From Sinohyriopsis cumingii (taxonomy: Eukaryota; Mollusca; Bivalvia; Unionida; Unionidae): a stretch of DNA of 64,000 bases. Location of the stretch: assembly GCA_028554795.2 (NCBI GenBank), contig CM068839.1:39461006-39525005 (forward strand), in the 5' to 3' direction. The notes beneath the pieces were generated by a model. That model was given only the letters and a program-made list of their open reading frames with translations. It made no database searches and was not told where the DNA came from. Position 1 is the first letter of the stretch. Every line of letters starts with the position of its first letter. The translations under genes and the position numbers were made by a program. Below are positions 35,890 to 48,376 of this stretch, in pieces.

Positions 35890-36480
35890 ATGAGTTCTGT
35901 TTTAAGTGTTCTTGGTCATAATTTTTTACCCCAAATTATGTAAATCAATCTTTTATTTCTACACAGTATTGGGCTTTTCTTCGTGGATTTCAGCTTAATT
36001 TGATGTACAGTTTCAAAAGGACAACATCTCAAATGAGGTTACTAGTTATCAATGTTTTTGCAAAGTTTTTGACCCAAATGTTTGGATTAACTCCCCTTTT
36101 GTTTCTACACACCAACTCTTTTGTGATCATTATTGAATTTCAGCCATATTCAGTGTGCAGTCATCCTTTTGGTAGAGTTATGACCTCTGATTGCCAGTAT
36201 CAAGTGGATTTTATGTTCCTCAACATAATGACTATTTATTATCACTAGATTTAAACCAAATTTGGTGTGCAACTTCAATTGATACCTCACTGTTTACTTG
36301 TCAGTTTTTAAAATTATAACTTTTATTGGACTTTTCAGATGAGTTCAGTTGTCAGGTTTTAAGTCTTTTTGGTAGAGCTCTGGCCTCAGTTTTGTTCATA
36401 CACACAGTTTAATTTTCTTGCCTAATTCCATTTATTAAAACATGTGATTTCAGTCAGATTTGGTATGTTGGCAAATTCTC
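35890..36480. repeat. Degenerate tandem repeats, unit about 200 bp
   Basis: Three or more decayed units share GATTTCAGC.TAATTTG.TG and GGTAGAG.TATGACCTC-type phrases. Similar repeats are common in mollusc DNA (from memory, unverified). Confidence 0.4.
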
Positions 36481-37680
36481 ATCCACTGTGGCCTCCAAAC
36501 TGTGGGACACTTCAATTGCATGTTCTAATACAAGTGATAAGATCTTGACCAGATTATTATAGCTTTTTCATCTAGCAAATTTATTTTGCTGTTTGAATCA
36601 GGCTGTTGAATTTAATATTGAGTCACTAATACTGGGAAAAGTAGAAGTTGCTATTTAAATTTAATAAATGTGCAAAATGGTTGTCACTAACAATACTGAA
36701 AGATGAAATTTTACAATTAATATTCCTCATATCTTTTGTATTTTGATACTCTTCTTAATCTTATTGGTACTGGTTAATTCTATTTGAACTGTTATTTAGC
36801 TTTTAGACCAAATCTATTGTCATTAGGGGTGTTAATATTTGTGGATATGATAATTTTAGTGTTATGCACAAGACACTGGTAGACATTGTATCAGCAGTTG
36901 ATGATTGAAAATAATGGTATTGTATTTAAAACCTGCACAATGGTTCCCCTCCCCACATCTGTATTCGTTAAAGTAGTGCTCTCAAAAAGCAAAATTAGGC
37001 ATATAAGTACTGGTGGTACCTTTGTTTTTTTCTTAATTTGTCCATTTTCACTATAGGTTGAGATAACTCAGGAACCATGAAAGTTCTCTATAAACATTGT
37101 TTCCATTACTCACAAAATATGAGCTTTTTTATATTTAATTTTGTCTGCATTGTTTGTTTTTGTTTACATGATCTGTGGTGCCTCACTTTGTCTAACTGAA
37201 GAAAAAAATCTGTTTAATGGCATTTTGATCAAAACAATATCAAGATTATCATATTTTTGATGGAAAGAGAGTGGACCATTTATTGAGTCATTTATTCCTG
37301 CACTTTTATTTTATATGCATGTTTATCCTTTTATAAGAACCACTTGTTTTCCAGATTTTGTGTTAGTAACTAGATTTGTCATCTTTAAGCTCTGACTTAA
37401 TGGTTAAAAAGTCTGTGATATGCTAATTGAAAATAATCTTGTATAGAACTTTTATATGCCAGATGTGTTCAAAGCTATATTTGTATTGTGTGACAGATTA
37501 TAATTATTTGGTTTATGTGAAGGAGTTCCAAAATTTATAATAAGTAACTTTTCTTCATTATTAAGGCCCATTGTAATTCTAATTTTTTTGTTTTTCACAT
37601 TGTCATTTTGATTTACATGTACTTAATTCATTTCTGTGTATGTGGAATCAGTTTTTCAATAAACTTTTGCCTACATTACT

Positions 37681-38689
37681 TTTCTTGTATTTCATTTAAT
37701 AGAATTTTTGGTATATCTATCAAGTTTGCATGCCATCATGTCCATGCAAATGGAAGGAGGCTTATACAAAATTGAAACAAAAGGACCAGACAAAGTAGAC
37801 TGAAAGCATGAAAATTAGCTTTTTGTGTTGCCTATTTTTCATTCAAGCAAAGCCAAGATACTTTTTCGTTTTCATTCCACCAGCTGGAAGTGATGATCAA
37901 GAAAACTAAAGTTTTCAGTACAAGCATGAATTTTCTCCTCACCAGGCTCAGAAGCTCTAAAGCTGCAAATTGGAAATGACTTATAATTACCGTAGGTATT
38001 GAATATAAGTAGTCTGGTATTAAAATATAGAGAACTATTTTCTCTCTTTTGCTGATTGAATTGTTGACATGTTGCAGAACTGATACTAAATTCCATTTGT
38101 GCTTCAGGTAGTATCTGTTTACATTCCCTTGCTCTAGGCTATCTAAGGATAGAACGTTTGGGATGAGGACTGGCATTGTTCATTTAATCAGATTTTTCTG
38201 TCAGGTCAAGGCCAGAAATGGAATGCAGACATTCGGAGCATTTGTATTGAACTGAATGTTAATGGTAGGAAATGGGGAATTTCGGTCTAAATAGAGCACC
38301 ATCTTTGTCCAAGCCCATTTTTTTAATGGGAACCCAAGTGAAGCCTTAGACAAATCTCTCTTGAATTGTGACCAAATAGTAGCAATAGGTGATCATAATT
38401 ATGATCTGCCTAATATTAAAAAATATTAAATCTTTTAAACACTTTTAGCGAAGAAGATAATGTTCAAGTGTTTTATAAAATGTATAAATAACCAACTGGG
38501 AAAATTATAAAAATCAGTGGAACAAAGTAACAAAACTTTGCCCCATGAGCTTTTAATTTTAAAGAAATGGAGTTTATGGAAATAGGCAATACAATCTGTA
38601 ATCTAATTTCAAACTACTGTACCTGTCACACTGAAAACAATATGTAACACTACCTTTCAGTGACTGGTTAGACATCTTATAGGGGGTTA
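37681..38689. other. No gene recognised
   Basis: The 114-codon minus frame at 37,832-38,176 shows no domain and no splice context. Confidence 0.4.
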
Positions 38690-40474
38690 AATAATTCCTC
38701 AAATTATATCTGAATACTACTAAAAGTGACTATACAAGGACTTATATAAAAACGTAATGAATAATTTTGACCACAATGCGTTTGTATAAAAACCTATTAT
38801 ACAATAAGATGACCATGATGTGGGTCATTTTCCCTTCAAATTTGTGATCAATTTCACTTCCAATATTAAATAATGTCAAGAGGACATGTAAACATGTTTA
38901 CAAATATTATCTTAAAGTGCAATCCGCAATCATGAACAAAGGATCGCTATCTAAATAGGTTGGTTAAAAATGAACATTAGCTTAAACTACAAGCAACAAT
39001 CAGGTATACACGTTAAAATAGGAAATATGTAAATGTCTTATGAATGATACAAAGTATACACAAAATAAAGCAATATAGTGCTTCTATACACGCGAAATTG
39101 CATCTACAATCAGATGATCTGAACCAATGAATTTCAATAACAATGTTGTATTCTTACATCAGAAACTACCACAGTACTATCTGATCTTTGTTTTTCATTT
39201 TATTCATGAAAGTAATGGGTTTGTGATCAATGGATACAATAATCGTAGAAAGAATATACACTTCAAATTGTTGCAAAGCCAATATCAAAGTCAAACATCA
39301 CTTCTCGATTACAGAATAATTTCTCTGGTGTTTGTTTAATTTTTAAAAGAAATATCACACTTGATGATCCAAACCATTTTGTCTTCTTGACTCAATACTT
39401 TGCGATCCCCAACAACACTTGCAAAACAGACATTTGAAATGATTGATTGAAAATATGGAGATGAAAGAAATGGTGCACCTCTTAAATGTGGCGTTTAGTT
39501 TAACAAAAGCCTCCGTAACTTAGATTTCGTACTGCCCAAAATAGTCAGTGCTTCAGCAATTACGCGAAAATTGGAGCAAAATTTCCGATAAAATCCAGTC
39601 ATACCCAAATAGCGCATCAGTTGCTTTTCTCTGACAGGCAAAGTATTTGTTTTAAATTCAAGACCCTGACTTTGACCTCTTTGAAACATGAACATTTAAA
39701 ATAGCTGTGCTTTTATTTTGTCGCTTTCTTTTTATCGGGACGTGCCCTTTTTTCTTCTTTTTTAAAAAAAAGTGCACATTCTAAGAGATTTCTGTTCCTT
39801 ACTTTCCAACATTTAGTAATCATAAATACGATGCTCTTTCTTTTCACAATAAGTGCATGTATGAAGATATAAGGATTTGCGATCTGTCGTATCAGATGTT
39901 TGATTTCTAAATGCTGTGCCGGATTAAAAGTTGGAAGTACTCATATGAGACTGATATGATTATTTTGTGAAACAACCGCTGAAAGGAGAAATGAAACATT
40001 GTGAGTCAATGCATAGTTATCAACTAGGCGAGCAGCATTTTCCAAAGTTTCCACCTTGCATCCCTATGGATGTACTTCTTAAACTCCTCAATTAATATAA
40101 ACTGCGTGAGGTTATCGTAATCTTCCTCAAACTTCTTGGTTGAGCACCACCTGTCTTAATAGTGGTTCTTTTTCCTCTGCAAATTTGCCATGGGGTTGTC
40201 CAGTTTCTTTTCTACAATTCCTCATTTGCCAACTCATAACCGTTCAAGATATATTCCTTAACTGCATCATAAGCAGCTGTACCGATGGTGAAGTGTAGAC
40301 TGTACGCGCTTTGCCAAGAAGTACACTTTGTTAGAATAAAGTTTAACGCTCTCTTGACCATTTATCAATTTTCTCAAAGCAAAGAAAGTGTTTATCTACT
40401 TCATCTACCTGAAAAAGGTGGTACTAACCTAATATTTTGGGTAATCTCAAAGCTGAACTTGTGTGTAAAGGGGG

Positions 40475-40475
<1 letters not shown>
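38690..40475 (-). mobile_element. Decayed Ty3/gypsy-type retroelement, copy 2 (minus strand)
   Basis: It is parallel to 9,859-11,621 throughout. The minus frame at 39,495-39,695 holds the RT end with LMRYLGMTGFYRKFCSNF; it differs from copy 1 at only two of 66 residues. The SCAN-like gag lies at about 40,420-40,000. It has the same missing centre (protease and RT palm) as copy 1, so the deletion predates the two insertions or the DNA was duplicated. As with copy 1, it stops at a (TA)n tract. Confidence 0.75.

Positions 40476-40538
<63 letters not shown>
40476..40538. repeat. (TA)n microsatellite
   Basis: About 31 TA units at the upstream edge of gypsy copy 2. Confidence 0.98.
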
Positions 40539-40545
<7 letters not shown>

Positions 40546-40799
40546 TATACTTATCATAATATTGGGAACTTGATGTACATGTATATGTATATGTTGCGCA
40601 AAGTGCAAATCAACTTGAAACGCACATGGAAGTCGAGGAAACAATGTTAAACAAAACAAACTAGAACCAAACTGATATGTTTACCATATAAATTATAGTG
40701 TTTTAATTAAAACGTCTTGAGTTCTTTTTTTAAACGTTGAGAGTCCTGGAAACATTGTCCTCAAAACTGTAAAATTTAAGAACTTTAAATAAAACTACC

Positions 40800-41480
40800 T
40801 TCAAAATAACGTATATCCCCATTTTTTGTCATTTGCTCTTTATTGAAATGTATTTAATTGTTAGTTTAAATCTGATGTTTGCAGAAGACGATCGATAAAC
40901 AGACGTCATGTAGATTCTAGGTTACGCAAGAGTTACTCTGGTATTACGGTACTACCGAAAACATATCCGTACGATGTCATCATGCTGGGAACTTGATATA
41001 CATGTTTCACAAAGTATAAATCAACTTGAAAATGGACGCTGCTTCCATTGCCTTCGTTCCGCTACATGCTCCATCCAACAGAAACGTGTATCAGAAAATT
41101 AAAGCAATGCTCCTGTAACCGCAGTGAGAGGGCTGGCGCCGTGATTGTCGGTAAGAATGGACCCTCCAACAAAAGCATGAAAGTATTGTCGACCACAGAA
41201 TGTTTAAACAACTTCAGTTGTTCAAACGAAAAGTAATAAATCGTGTACAACAAAGTTTTAAAGTCAACACATGTCAATTGCGAAAGAAAACAGAAAACAA
41301 CAATATTAACATACTTCACAGTTTGACTCCTATATGCTATCATAGATTCGACTTCATGCTTTTTGACAAATACGGTAATCACGTGATATGACTCTTACAT
41401 AACACCATTGGAAATCACCAGACGCCAAACTGCTTAACCGATTTGTTACAGTGATACTGATTTTAAGAAGATATAGATTC
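40800..41480 (-). repeat. Dispersed repeat, inverted partner of 15,990-16,665
   Basis: It aligns in reverse complement with the copy in intron 1. A short part (about 40,975-41,035, GGGAACTTGATATACATG) is also repeated directly at 40,560-40,620. Confidence 0.7.
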
Positions 41481-41835
41481 TAATTTTGATAAACACAAGC
41501 ATACTCATACCATTTCTCTTTTTAAAAAATATCTGCTTCAAAGTGACATGACAATTTTGCATTAGTTTTGAACATTGTCAGTAATGCTTGCTTTTATCAC
41601 TAGAGTAAATCTCAAGATTATTAACATTGCCTTTCTATGACTTGTCTTTACGTGACTGCATTTTATAATACATTAAACCCTTTAGGAAGGGATTTGTTTT
41701 TCCCAGTTCTTGTAAAATTATACACCAGCGTATTTGTGTCGAAACAAAAGTTCTCCATTACCTGGTAAATTACTGTATATTGCTTGTAATTCATGCATTT
41801 GGGTGCTTTCTTCATCTGTATATCCATCTTGAATG
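41481..41835. other. No gene seen
   Basis: AT-rich DNA before the minisatellite. Confidence 0.4.
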
Positions 41836-42237
41836 TACTTTCCATATTATTTAAATCTGTCCCTCTCCAATAACTTTCCATATTATTTAAATCTGTCCCT
41901 CTCCAATAACTTTCCATATTATTTACATCTGTCCCTCTCCAATAACTTTCCATATTATTTACATCTGTCCCTCTCCAGTTACTTTCCATATTATTTACAT
42001 TTGTCCCTCTCCAAAAACTTTCCATATTATTTACATCTGTCCCTCTCCAGTTACTTTCCATATTATTTACATCTGTCCGACTCCAGTAACTTTCCATACT
42101 AGTTACACCTCTCCCTCTCCAATAACTTTCCATATTATTTACATATGTCCATCTCCAATATACTTCCATATTATTTACATCTGTCCCTTGCCAGTATACT
42201 TCCCATATTATTTAGATCTGTCCGACTCCAGTAACTG
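41836..42237. repeat. 36-bp minisatellite, about 11 copies
   Basis: The unit reads CCATATTATTTACATCTGTC then CCTCTCCAATAACTTT. The period of 36 keeps frames open: the minus strand reads MESYWRGTDVNN repeated through 41,663-42,169 and the + strand is open too. Without a promoter or a conserved start I treat these frames as by-products of the period. Confidence 0.95.
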
Positions 42238-42241
42238 GTTT

Positions 42242-42422
42242 CAGTGGCGTCAGTAAAGGGGTGCTGGGGGTGTGGATCGCTCTGGGTGACACCATCAGAG
42301 AAAGTGATAACAAAATGACTGTCTAGAAAGAAAAAAAAAAATTTTTTTTGCAGGTAGGAGGTCCATGGGCGTGACACCATGAGTTACCACACTGGGTGAC
42401 ACCAACCCTAGTGACGCCACTG
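42242..42422. mobile_element. hAT-type MITE, 181 bp, with 8-bp target duplication
   Basis: The terminal inverted repeats are CAGTGGCGTCA and TGACGCCACTG. The flanks carry a perfect 8-bp duplication ACTGGTTT (42,234-42,241 and 42,423-42,430). Ends of CAGTGGCG type with 8-bp duplications are typical of hAT elements. It has no coding capacity, so it is non-autonomous. Perfect ends suggest fairly recent insertion next to the minisatellite. Confidence 0.85.
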
Positions 42423-42430
42423 ACTGGTTT

Positions 42431-45400
42431 ACTGCGGTTTTTTTACTCCAGTGGTACGTGCCATGATACATTTTCACTGTACAGATACTTCGGTAGTGTC
42501 AGTCAGTGAAGGAATGCATGAAAATTACAGTGTAGGAATTTATTGATATTAAAAGCATGTTTTCATTTCTCATGGCAAAATAATTGTAAAAACTTATTTA
42601 CTTTGTTTGATAAAGTTGTAGTTGTCAAAAATTATTTATGAATATTACAAATATAATTATATTTATGAACCTTTTATCACATGATTGACATGTGTCACAT
42701 ATGCCAACATGACTGCCGAATGGCATGTTGTGAAAAATACTCAGGTCAAATGCAACTTTTGGAGAGATTATGAATATAATAAAAATAAAGTATATTGTTT
42801 TTAGTCATTTACTAGCACATGTTAATATAATAAGTACATACATTCATGTAGAACTAATGCTATTTTGTGCAAATCAGTTTACTTTCGTTTAGTCAAAGTG
42901 TTAAAGGAGTGTATCCGATTATCGCCTATGATGGTATGAATCTGAGCTATGGATATTTCTGCCAGTATCAAATAACTACCTGCTTAATACGGACTGTAGC
43001 ATGGACAAATGGGGACAAATATTCCTCCCGTCTTTCATAAAAGGCAGTATCAATTAAGCTACATAAAATCTGAAATGTACTGTTGCAAATTTGTACCAGA
43101 AATACTTTAGAGGATGCAGCAAAACATTATTGATTCGACAACCATAAAAAAAAATGTATGCTGAATATTTTTCAGTATAAAAACGAGTTCATAGACTCGG
43201 CCTTTCCGACTATGTATAACGGATTTGTGTAAACTTTTTGAAAGAATATTTATTGCAAGACATTAATAACGTAAAAAAATATTGCATCAACTCTATCAAT
43301 AAATCAAGCAAGAATAACTGGACATGGAATTCTGCAGTATAATGGACTGCTTCCCTTTTCATACCATAAAATCTTAAAATTTGACATTTTAGAAGGCATA
43401 CAAGTTATTTGCCTTCAGTTTGTTCATTAAACAAGAGTGGAAAGTAATATTTACTTTTTATTTCCTCCATTCATCACGTTTTTACTTTGTGCATACTTTG
43501 CACATATATATTAATAATTGTATTACAGTATTAATTTTTCTCGTTGTGTGAAGTGAGAAAAAGTAAAACACGTTTCTTTTGGTGAAACTTTGCGCCTCTT
43601 GATCCCAGTTTTATCTTACAGTAAGTCCTTCGTCACTTTGCACAATGTGTGCAGGCAAGAAACGAAACATCAGATTTTAATGCGAAAAGGTAAGGTCCTT
43701 TTAGGCCATGTCCCGCTATCACTCACAAGCGCTCTCTAGCGGTTTAAGCTAATTGACGGTTGCATCCTTACACAGGAGGTGAGTGTGTGCATTCCGTCTA
43801 ATCCTTTGTAAGGATTATATTGGGACTCTGCTTAATTTCCGCACGGCGTCACTATAGATATACCTCCTAGATTTGTGAATGAAGCCACTCACCCTGTGAA
43901 TGATTTGCTTTATTTGCTATGCCTAATCGAACCTACCGATCATTAATGCGGCTGGAGCTTGATATATTCTAGTCAAATGTAATATAGTCCGTCAAAGGTG
44001 TTTGATAATTTGATTATCGTACATTACACCTTGATTATTTCCCCTCTTGATAAACTCCAATGAAGAAATACATGTTGTCTGTAAAATTATTGATTATCTC
44101 CCCTAAAGCCTTTCACTTTTGTTGATACAACACGTAACATGGATAATTGTAAACACTTTCGATTTGTATCAAAACCTATTTTCTTTCAACGCCTTATACA
44201 GGTCATGATCAAACTATCTCATCTATTGTAAAGTTTTTTCTTCTTCTCCCAAACCAAAGTTACATTTTTCTAGTACTAATATTACTACCCTTACTCCTAC
44301 CACAACAGATCAAGTTGAGGCTACGACATCGCAGCTAACATTCTTTTCACAAGTGCATCATAATAAACGGACACGGTATAACGGTACCAACTGTACAATC
44401 CTAGGCATAAGGTGTAGGATTTTTTTTTTTTTTAAATGTGGTACACGTGGCTGAAAATTTGTATGTTGTGACTAGATAACTCTGAATAGCGGAGAACTCG
44501 CCGGTGGAGAACTCATCCCAGGTGTCAGGAGAAGTTGCCCCATGGTGGTCGGAGAAGTCGCCCCAAGGATCATACATAGTAATTCTGAGATGTCGCCACA
44601 TGATTGTTAAGGCTTTATTTATTGTTGTTTTTCTTCAACTTCATAACTTATTAAATCTATAAAATTTGCAATTTTTAAACTTTTCCATTTGATCAACTCC
44701 GCTTCTGTACTGAACGAAAAATAAGTGTTATCTGTCCCTTTTGCTCTGCTCTTCAAATCAGTAGATCAATTTTATTTGGAAAAATAGAGTGGGTGTAAGC
44801 ATGATGTGATGTCTGCAGTTTTATATATGAAATGGTTCCAGCCTAATAACCTAAGTCATCCTGAGATGACTTTATGGCGTGGACCTCTATAACCCGAAAT
44901 CGACTGAATTGGCGATGACGGTCAATAAGCCAAAGGGTTATAGTATCATCTCTCTAACTGAACAATTTAATCTGATTGTTCGTTGAGATTTGCTAACCAT
45001 TGACGAATGATACTTGAACTCGATAAAAAGCATCAATGACACCTACTCAGGAAATGTGGTTGCTACTGAGTTCATCATCACGGCTAATGCGCAGAATTAG
45101 GACGGTTTCTGAAAGCTCACCTGTACTACGCCCATCATTTAGTTTATTTCTTCTTTTTTGTCAGTGTTCGTAATTTTATTATTTCTCAATAAAACTAACT
45201 ATTCAAAGTTGAACGAGAAGTTTAAAAAATATTTCACTACTAAATTGCAGATGCAAAATAAACAAGATTACGTTATTTTATTATATATAAAAACACCATG
45301 ATCACGCGTACTAGCGGGATTTTGTTACCTTAAATGCATATTTGAACTGCTCAACGTACTTGGGACATAATGAGAAGATCATCTTTAAAAACAAATTTAA

Positions 45401-46330
45401 ATGTCACATTTAATTCCTGGACTAAACTGATTAATATTTCACATGGTCCGAATCAGGTTGGAAGTTTGGAGAATCAGCCAGGAATCTTTGCCGATTCAGT
45501 CATTAGTTTGTACAGATTCAGCCTGGTCCGAGTTTGAGAGTAATTACCACATTAATTAATAATGTTAGTATATTAGATGTATCAATCACGAAAGTTAATA
45601 GTTATATTTGTTTTTTTTTTGTTTTTTTAAATCTCGCGGTGATCCGGTGTGTGTTGTTATACGAAATGTAACGCTCTGATATGAAAGCACGGACTTTCAG
45701 TTATAAGTGATTTATATTTCTATTATCAACATCACTCAAACAAGATGAATGCAGGATGGGAAGGAAGGGTTTATTATGCAACGGGTGGAAAACAGTCATG
45801 TAGGTAAGCGTAGAAGAAAAATGCATGTTCATCCGATTCAGTTACATGCAAAATCAAAGGCGCATAATAAATTGATGTTGGAAACATTGAATGAAAAAAC
45901 ATAAACATGTCGTTAATGTTATTTCATTTGGAATTATTTTTATTATAATTCAAAGATGGATATACAAAAAAGTGCACAAAAAAACACAAAAAATAAGGAT
46001 TGTTCCAGTACCCATGTTAATATAAGTTTAAAATATAATTATCATAGTTCAACAACGAAATAAAGTAAGGATTTCAAAACGAATACTTTTTGCTACCAAT
46101 ATTGAAACAGTTTTGCCGTATAACTGTCGGAGATGAACACTGATGAGAAAGAACAGCAATATTTCCCATATTATTCAGAATCAAGGATATGGTCGGCTAA
46201 GAGAATGAAAAGACTTATCCTTTTTAATCACTATACTGTCGTCATTCAGTAGATTATATAAATACTTAATTTTGTCCTCAGAAATATTACTCTGAATATG
46301 AATCACGTAAAAGATGATTTAATTCTATTA
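42431..46330. other. AT-rich intergenic DNA, no gene recognised
   Basis: The only structure noted is three or four short GGAGAA.TCGCC-type units at 44,485-44,580. Composition rises sharply in G and C at about 46,340, where the viral block begins. Confidence 0.45.
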
Positions 46331-46606
46331 TAAAAAAGTTTTCTGGGTGACACGTTTTGGGGTGACTTGTTACTGCGTGTCATTCCTTTCAAAGTGGATT
46401 CTGCCACGAACGCTGACGAAGAAGGTGGAAACATTTATCACGTACACCGCGAATTTGTACATCCTCACTATTTGCCTGTCTGCAAGTCGTATTTGGACAC
46501 GGTCAACATTGCTATAAAAGGAGATCTGGGACAAAATATTCCATTCACCAAAGGAAAAGTCACGGTGAAACTCCATTTTCGAAAACGGTTCTCTAACGAC
46601 TCATAA
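46331..46606 (+). pseudogene. Penton-like (minor capsid) protein, C-terminal fragment
   Basis: The frame is open from just after a TAA at 46,331 to TAA at 46,604-46,606, without a convincing start codon. It encodes a C-terminal segment with NIYHVHREFVHPHYLPVCKS and a final TVKLHFRKRF, which I associate with minor-capsid proteins in Polinton-like clusters. The N-terminal jelly-roll part is missing, so the gene is truncated at the element's left edge. The stop lies 3 nt before the next ATG. The family call comes from memory and position. Confidence 0.45.
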
Positions 46607-46609
46607 GTC

Positions 46610-47038
46610 ATGTATCCAGTGTACCGAGGGGTTGCTCGACAGCGAGGACACGGTTTAGGAGATATGTTGAAATCAGCCTTTCGTTCGGTGGCTCCAGTGT
46701 TGAAACCGATGGTGACACGAGGATTGCACGCCTTGAAAGATGCGGCACTGACGCAAGGCAAAGAATTTCTCCAAAATGTCATCATCGACAAACAAAACCC
46801 AAAAGAAGCCTTCTTGAGGGCAGGCAAAAATGTCTTGCTGCAAACGGGTAAAGACCTTTTGGGCCGACGAGAAACACGTATAAATGCCCTGCACGCTACT
46901 GAGTCAGGCATTCCTACTTCCTTGAAGCCACAGCAAGGACAAGGCAGAAAGAGACGACGAAGAAAACACCCTTTCACCAGACATCACACTTCTAAAGCTA
47001 GAAAGACAAAAAAAAAAGAAGAACTGTTCGAAACCTAG
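46610..47038 (+). CDS. pX-like basic virion protein
   Basis: The product has 142 residues. It has a Gly-rich start (RGHGLGDMLKSAFRSVAP), a predicted amphipathic helical middle and a strongly basic C-terminus (GRKRRRRKH and KARKTKKK). Polintons and adintoviruses encode such a protein between penton and capsid genes, resembling the adenovirus core/pVI group, with likely roles in DNA condensation or membrane disruption. The frame is intact. The start was chosen 3 nt after the preceding stop. Confidence 0.6.
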   Translation: MYPVYRGVARQRGHGLGDMLKSAFRSVAPVLKPMVTRGLHALKDAALTQGKEFLQNVIIDKQNPKEAFLRAGKNVLLQTGKDLLGRRETRINALHATESGIPTSLKPQQGQGRKRRRRKHPFTRHHTSKARKTKKKEELFET

Positions 47039-47066
47039 ACGTTTTCGATTATTGTGAAATAGAAAA

Positions 47067-48371
47067 ATGATGCACCGAGAGTCTTGCGCTTGTTCGAAGT
47101 CGGAACTGGATCTGTTTGCCATGCCCCCCCCCCCCATGATGACGATGCAAGAATCCCAGTGGGTCGAATTTCATCCTGTCTCCTCTTTGACAGCCTCAGC
47201 TCCCATCGAGTTTGAAATCAAAGGACAGCCCGAAGATTACATCGATCTGAATAGTAGTTACTTGTACTTGAAAGTTAAAGTTGTAGATCAGGACAATTCG
47301 GACCTAGATGGCGATGAGGTACTAGCTCCCGTCAACAATTTCATGCATTCCTTGTTCAGCTCAGTGGATTTGTACTTGAAAAACAAACTAGTCAGTATCA
47401 GCATGGATACTTACCCTTACCGAGCGTACCAGGAAAATCTCTTGACGTACGGAAAAGAAGCCAAGAACACCCATCTGGATGCTTGTGTGATATGGAAACC
47501 TGACACACGATAGAAGTTTAAAATTCTAGACGAAAACAATGTGGAGTTTAAAGAGCGTAAAGAGAAAATTACTGGAAGCCGTAGTGTAGAACTGATGGAT
47601 CGCTTGCATTTGGACATGTGGTTGCAAGAGAAGTATTTGCTGAACGGTGTGGATGTCCGCCTGAGACTCAATCGCAGCAGTGCCACTTTCCATTTGTTGA
47701 CTAATGCTGCTGCTGCAGATTGCAAAACTGCCATTGAGAAAGTCAGGCTCTACGTACGACGCGTGGAAGTGTTACCTAAAGTGGGAAACGACATCAGTCA
47801 CACGTTGAGCAGAACGACTGCCAAGTATCCGATATGACGCGTGGAAGTGAAAACCTTCACCATTCCTAGGGGTCAGCGATCCATGATCGAAGATCATCTG
47901 TTCCAAGGACAGTTACCCAAACGCTTGATTATTGGTATGGTCGAGAATACAGCCTTCAATGGAGCCTCCGACGAAAACCCTTTTGAGTTTCGACACTTTG
48001 GCGTGTCCAAAATCGAAGTCAGTCGCGATGGCAAGACCTTGTGTACCCAACCTTTCGAACCTGACTTTGACAAGAAGAATTACTTGAGGTCGTACTTGTC
48101 CCTGTACGAAGCCACCGGACAGTTAGGAACCAACACCAGTCACGGTATTACATACGAAGATTATGCAGGAGGTTATGCTTTGTGGGCGTTTGATTTCACT
48201 CCAGACCAAGGCAGCGACGTGGGACATTTCCACCCTATAAAATCCGGCCAGATTCGAGTGGAAATTCAGTTTGCTTCAACTCTAACAGAGACGGTGAACG
48301 TCATCCTGTATGCAGAATTCGATAATACGATAGAAATCAACAGTTTGAGAGAAGTCATTCTAGATTATTAG
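47067..48371 (+). pseudogene. Major capsid-like protein (F54H12.2-like), two in-frame stops
   Basis: Three consecutive open segments (47,067-47,513, 47,541-47,837, 47,841-48,371) lie in one frame and are separated only by TAG at 47,511-47,513 and TGA at 47,835-47,837. The product begins with a Met/Pro-rich leader and continues with a beta-rich sequence (WVEFHPVSSL, SLFSSVDLYLKNKLVS, ending NTIEINSLREVI) like the invertebrate F54H12.2-like family, presumed double jelly-roll capsid proteins. Both stops could be C-to-T changes; the second fits CpG decay. There is no length-changing damage over 1.3 kb, so inactivation is recent, or the stops are read through. Confidence 0.7.
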
Positions 48372-48376
48372 AAGCT

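Larger units (their letters stand above)
33350..37680 (+). other. Probable 3' UTR with two poly(A) signals
   Basis: AATAAA occurs at 34,456-34,461 and, in a better context, at 37,658-37,663. No other gene is recognised, so the long form would have a 4.3 kb UTR. A T-rich, decayed repeat composition continues throughout. Confidence 0.45.

Noticed and set aside
41833-42102. 89-codon + strand frame of repeating FPYYLHLSLS
   Set aside because: It arises from the 36-bp minisatellite, and the opposite strand is equally open.
47067-48371. Three separate small genes in place of the capsid gene
   Set aside because: The segments share one frame with only single stop codons between them and together match one long protein family.
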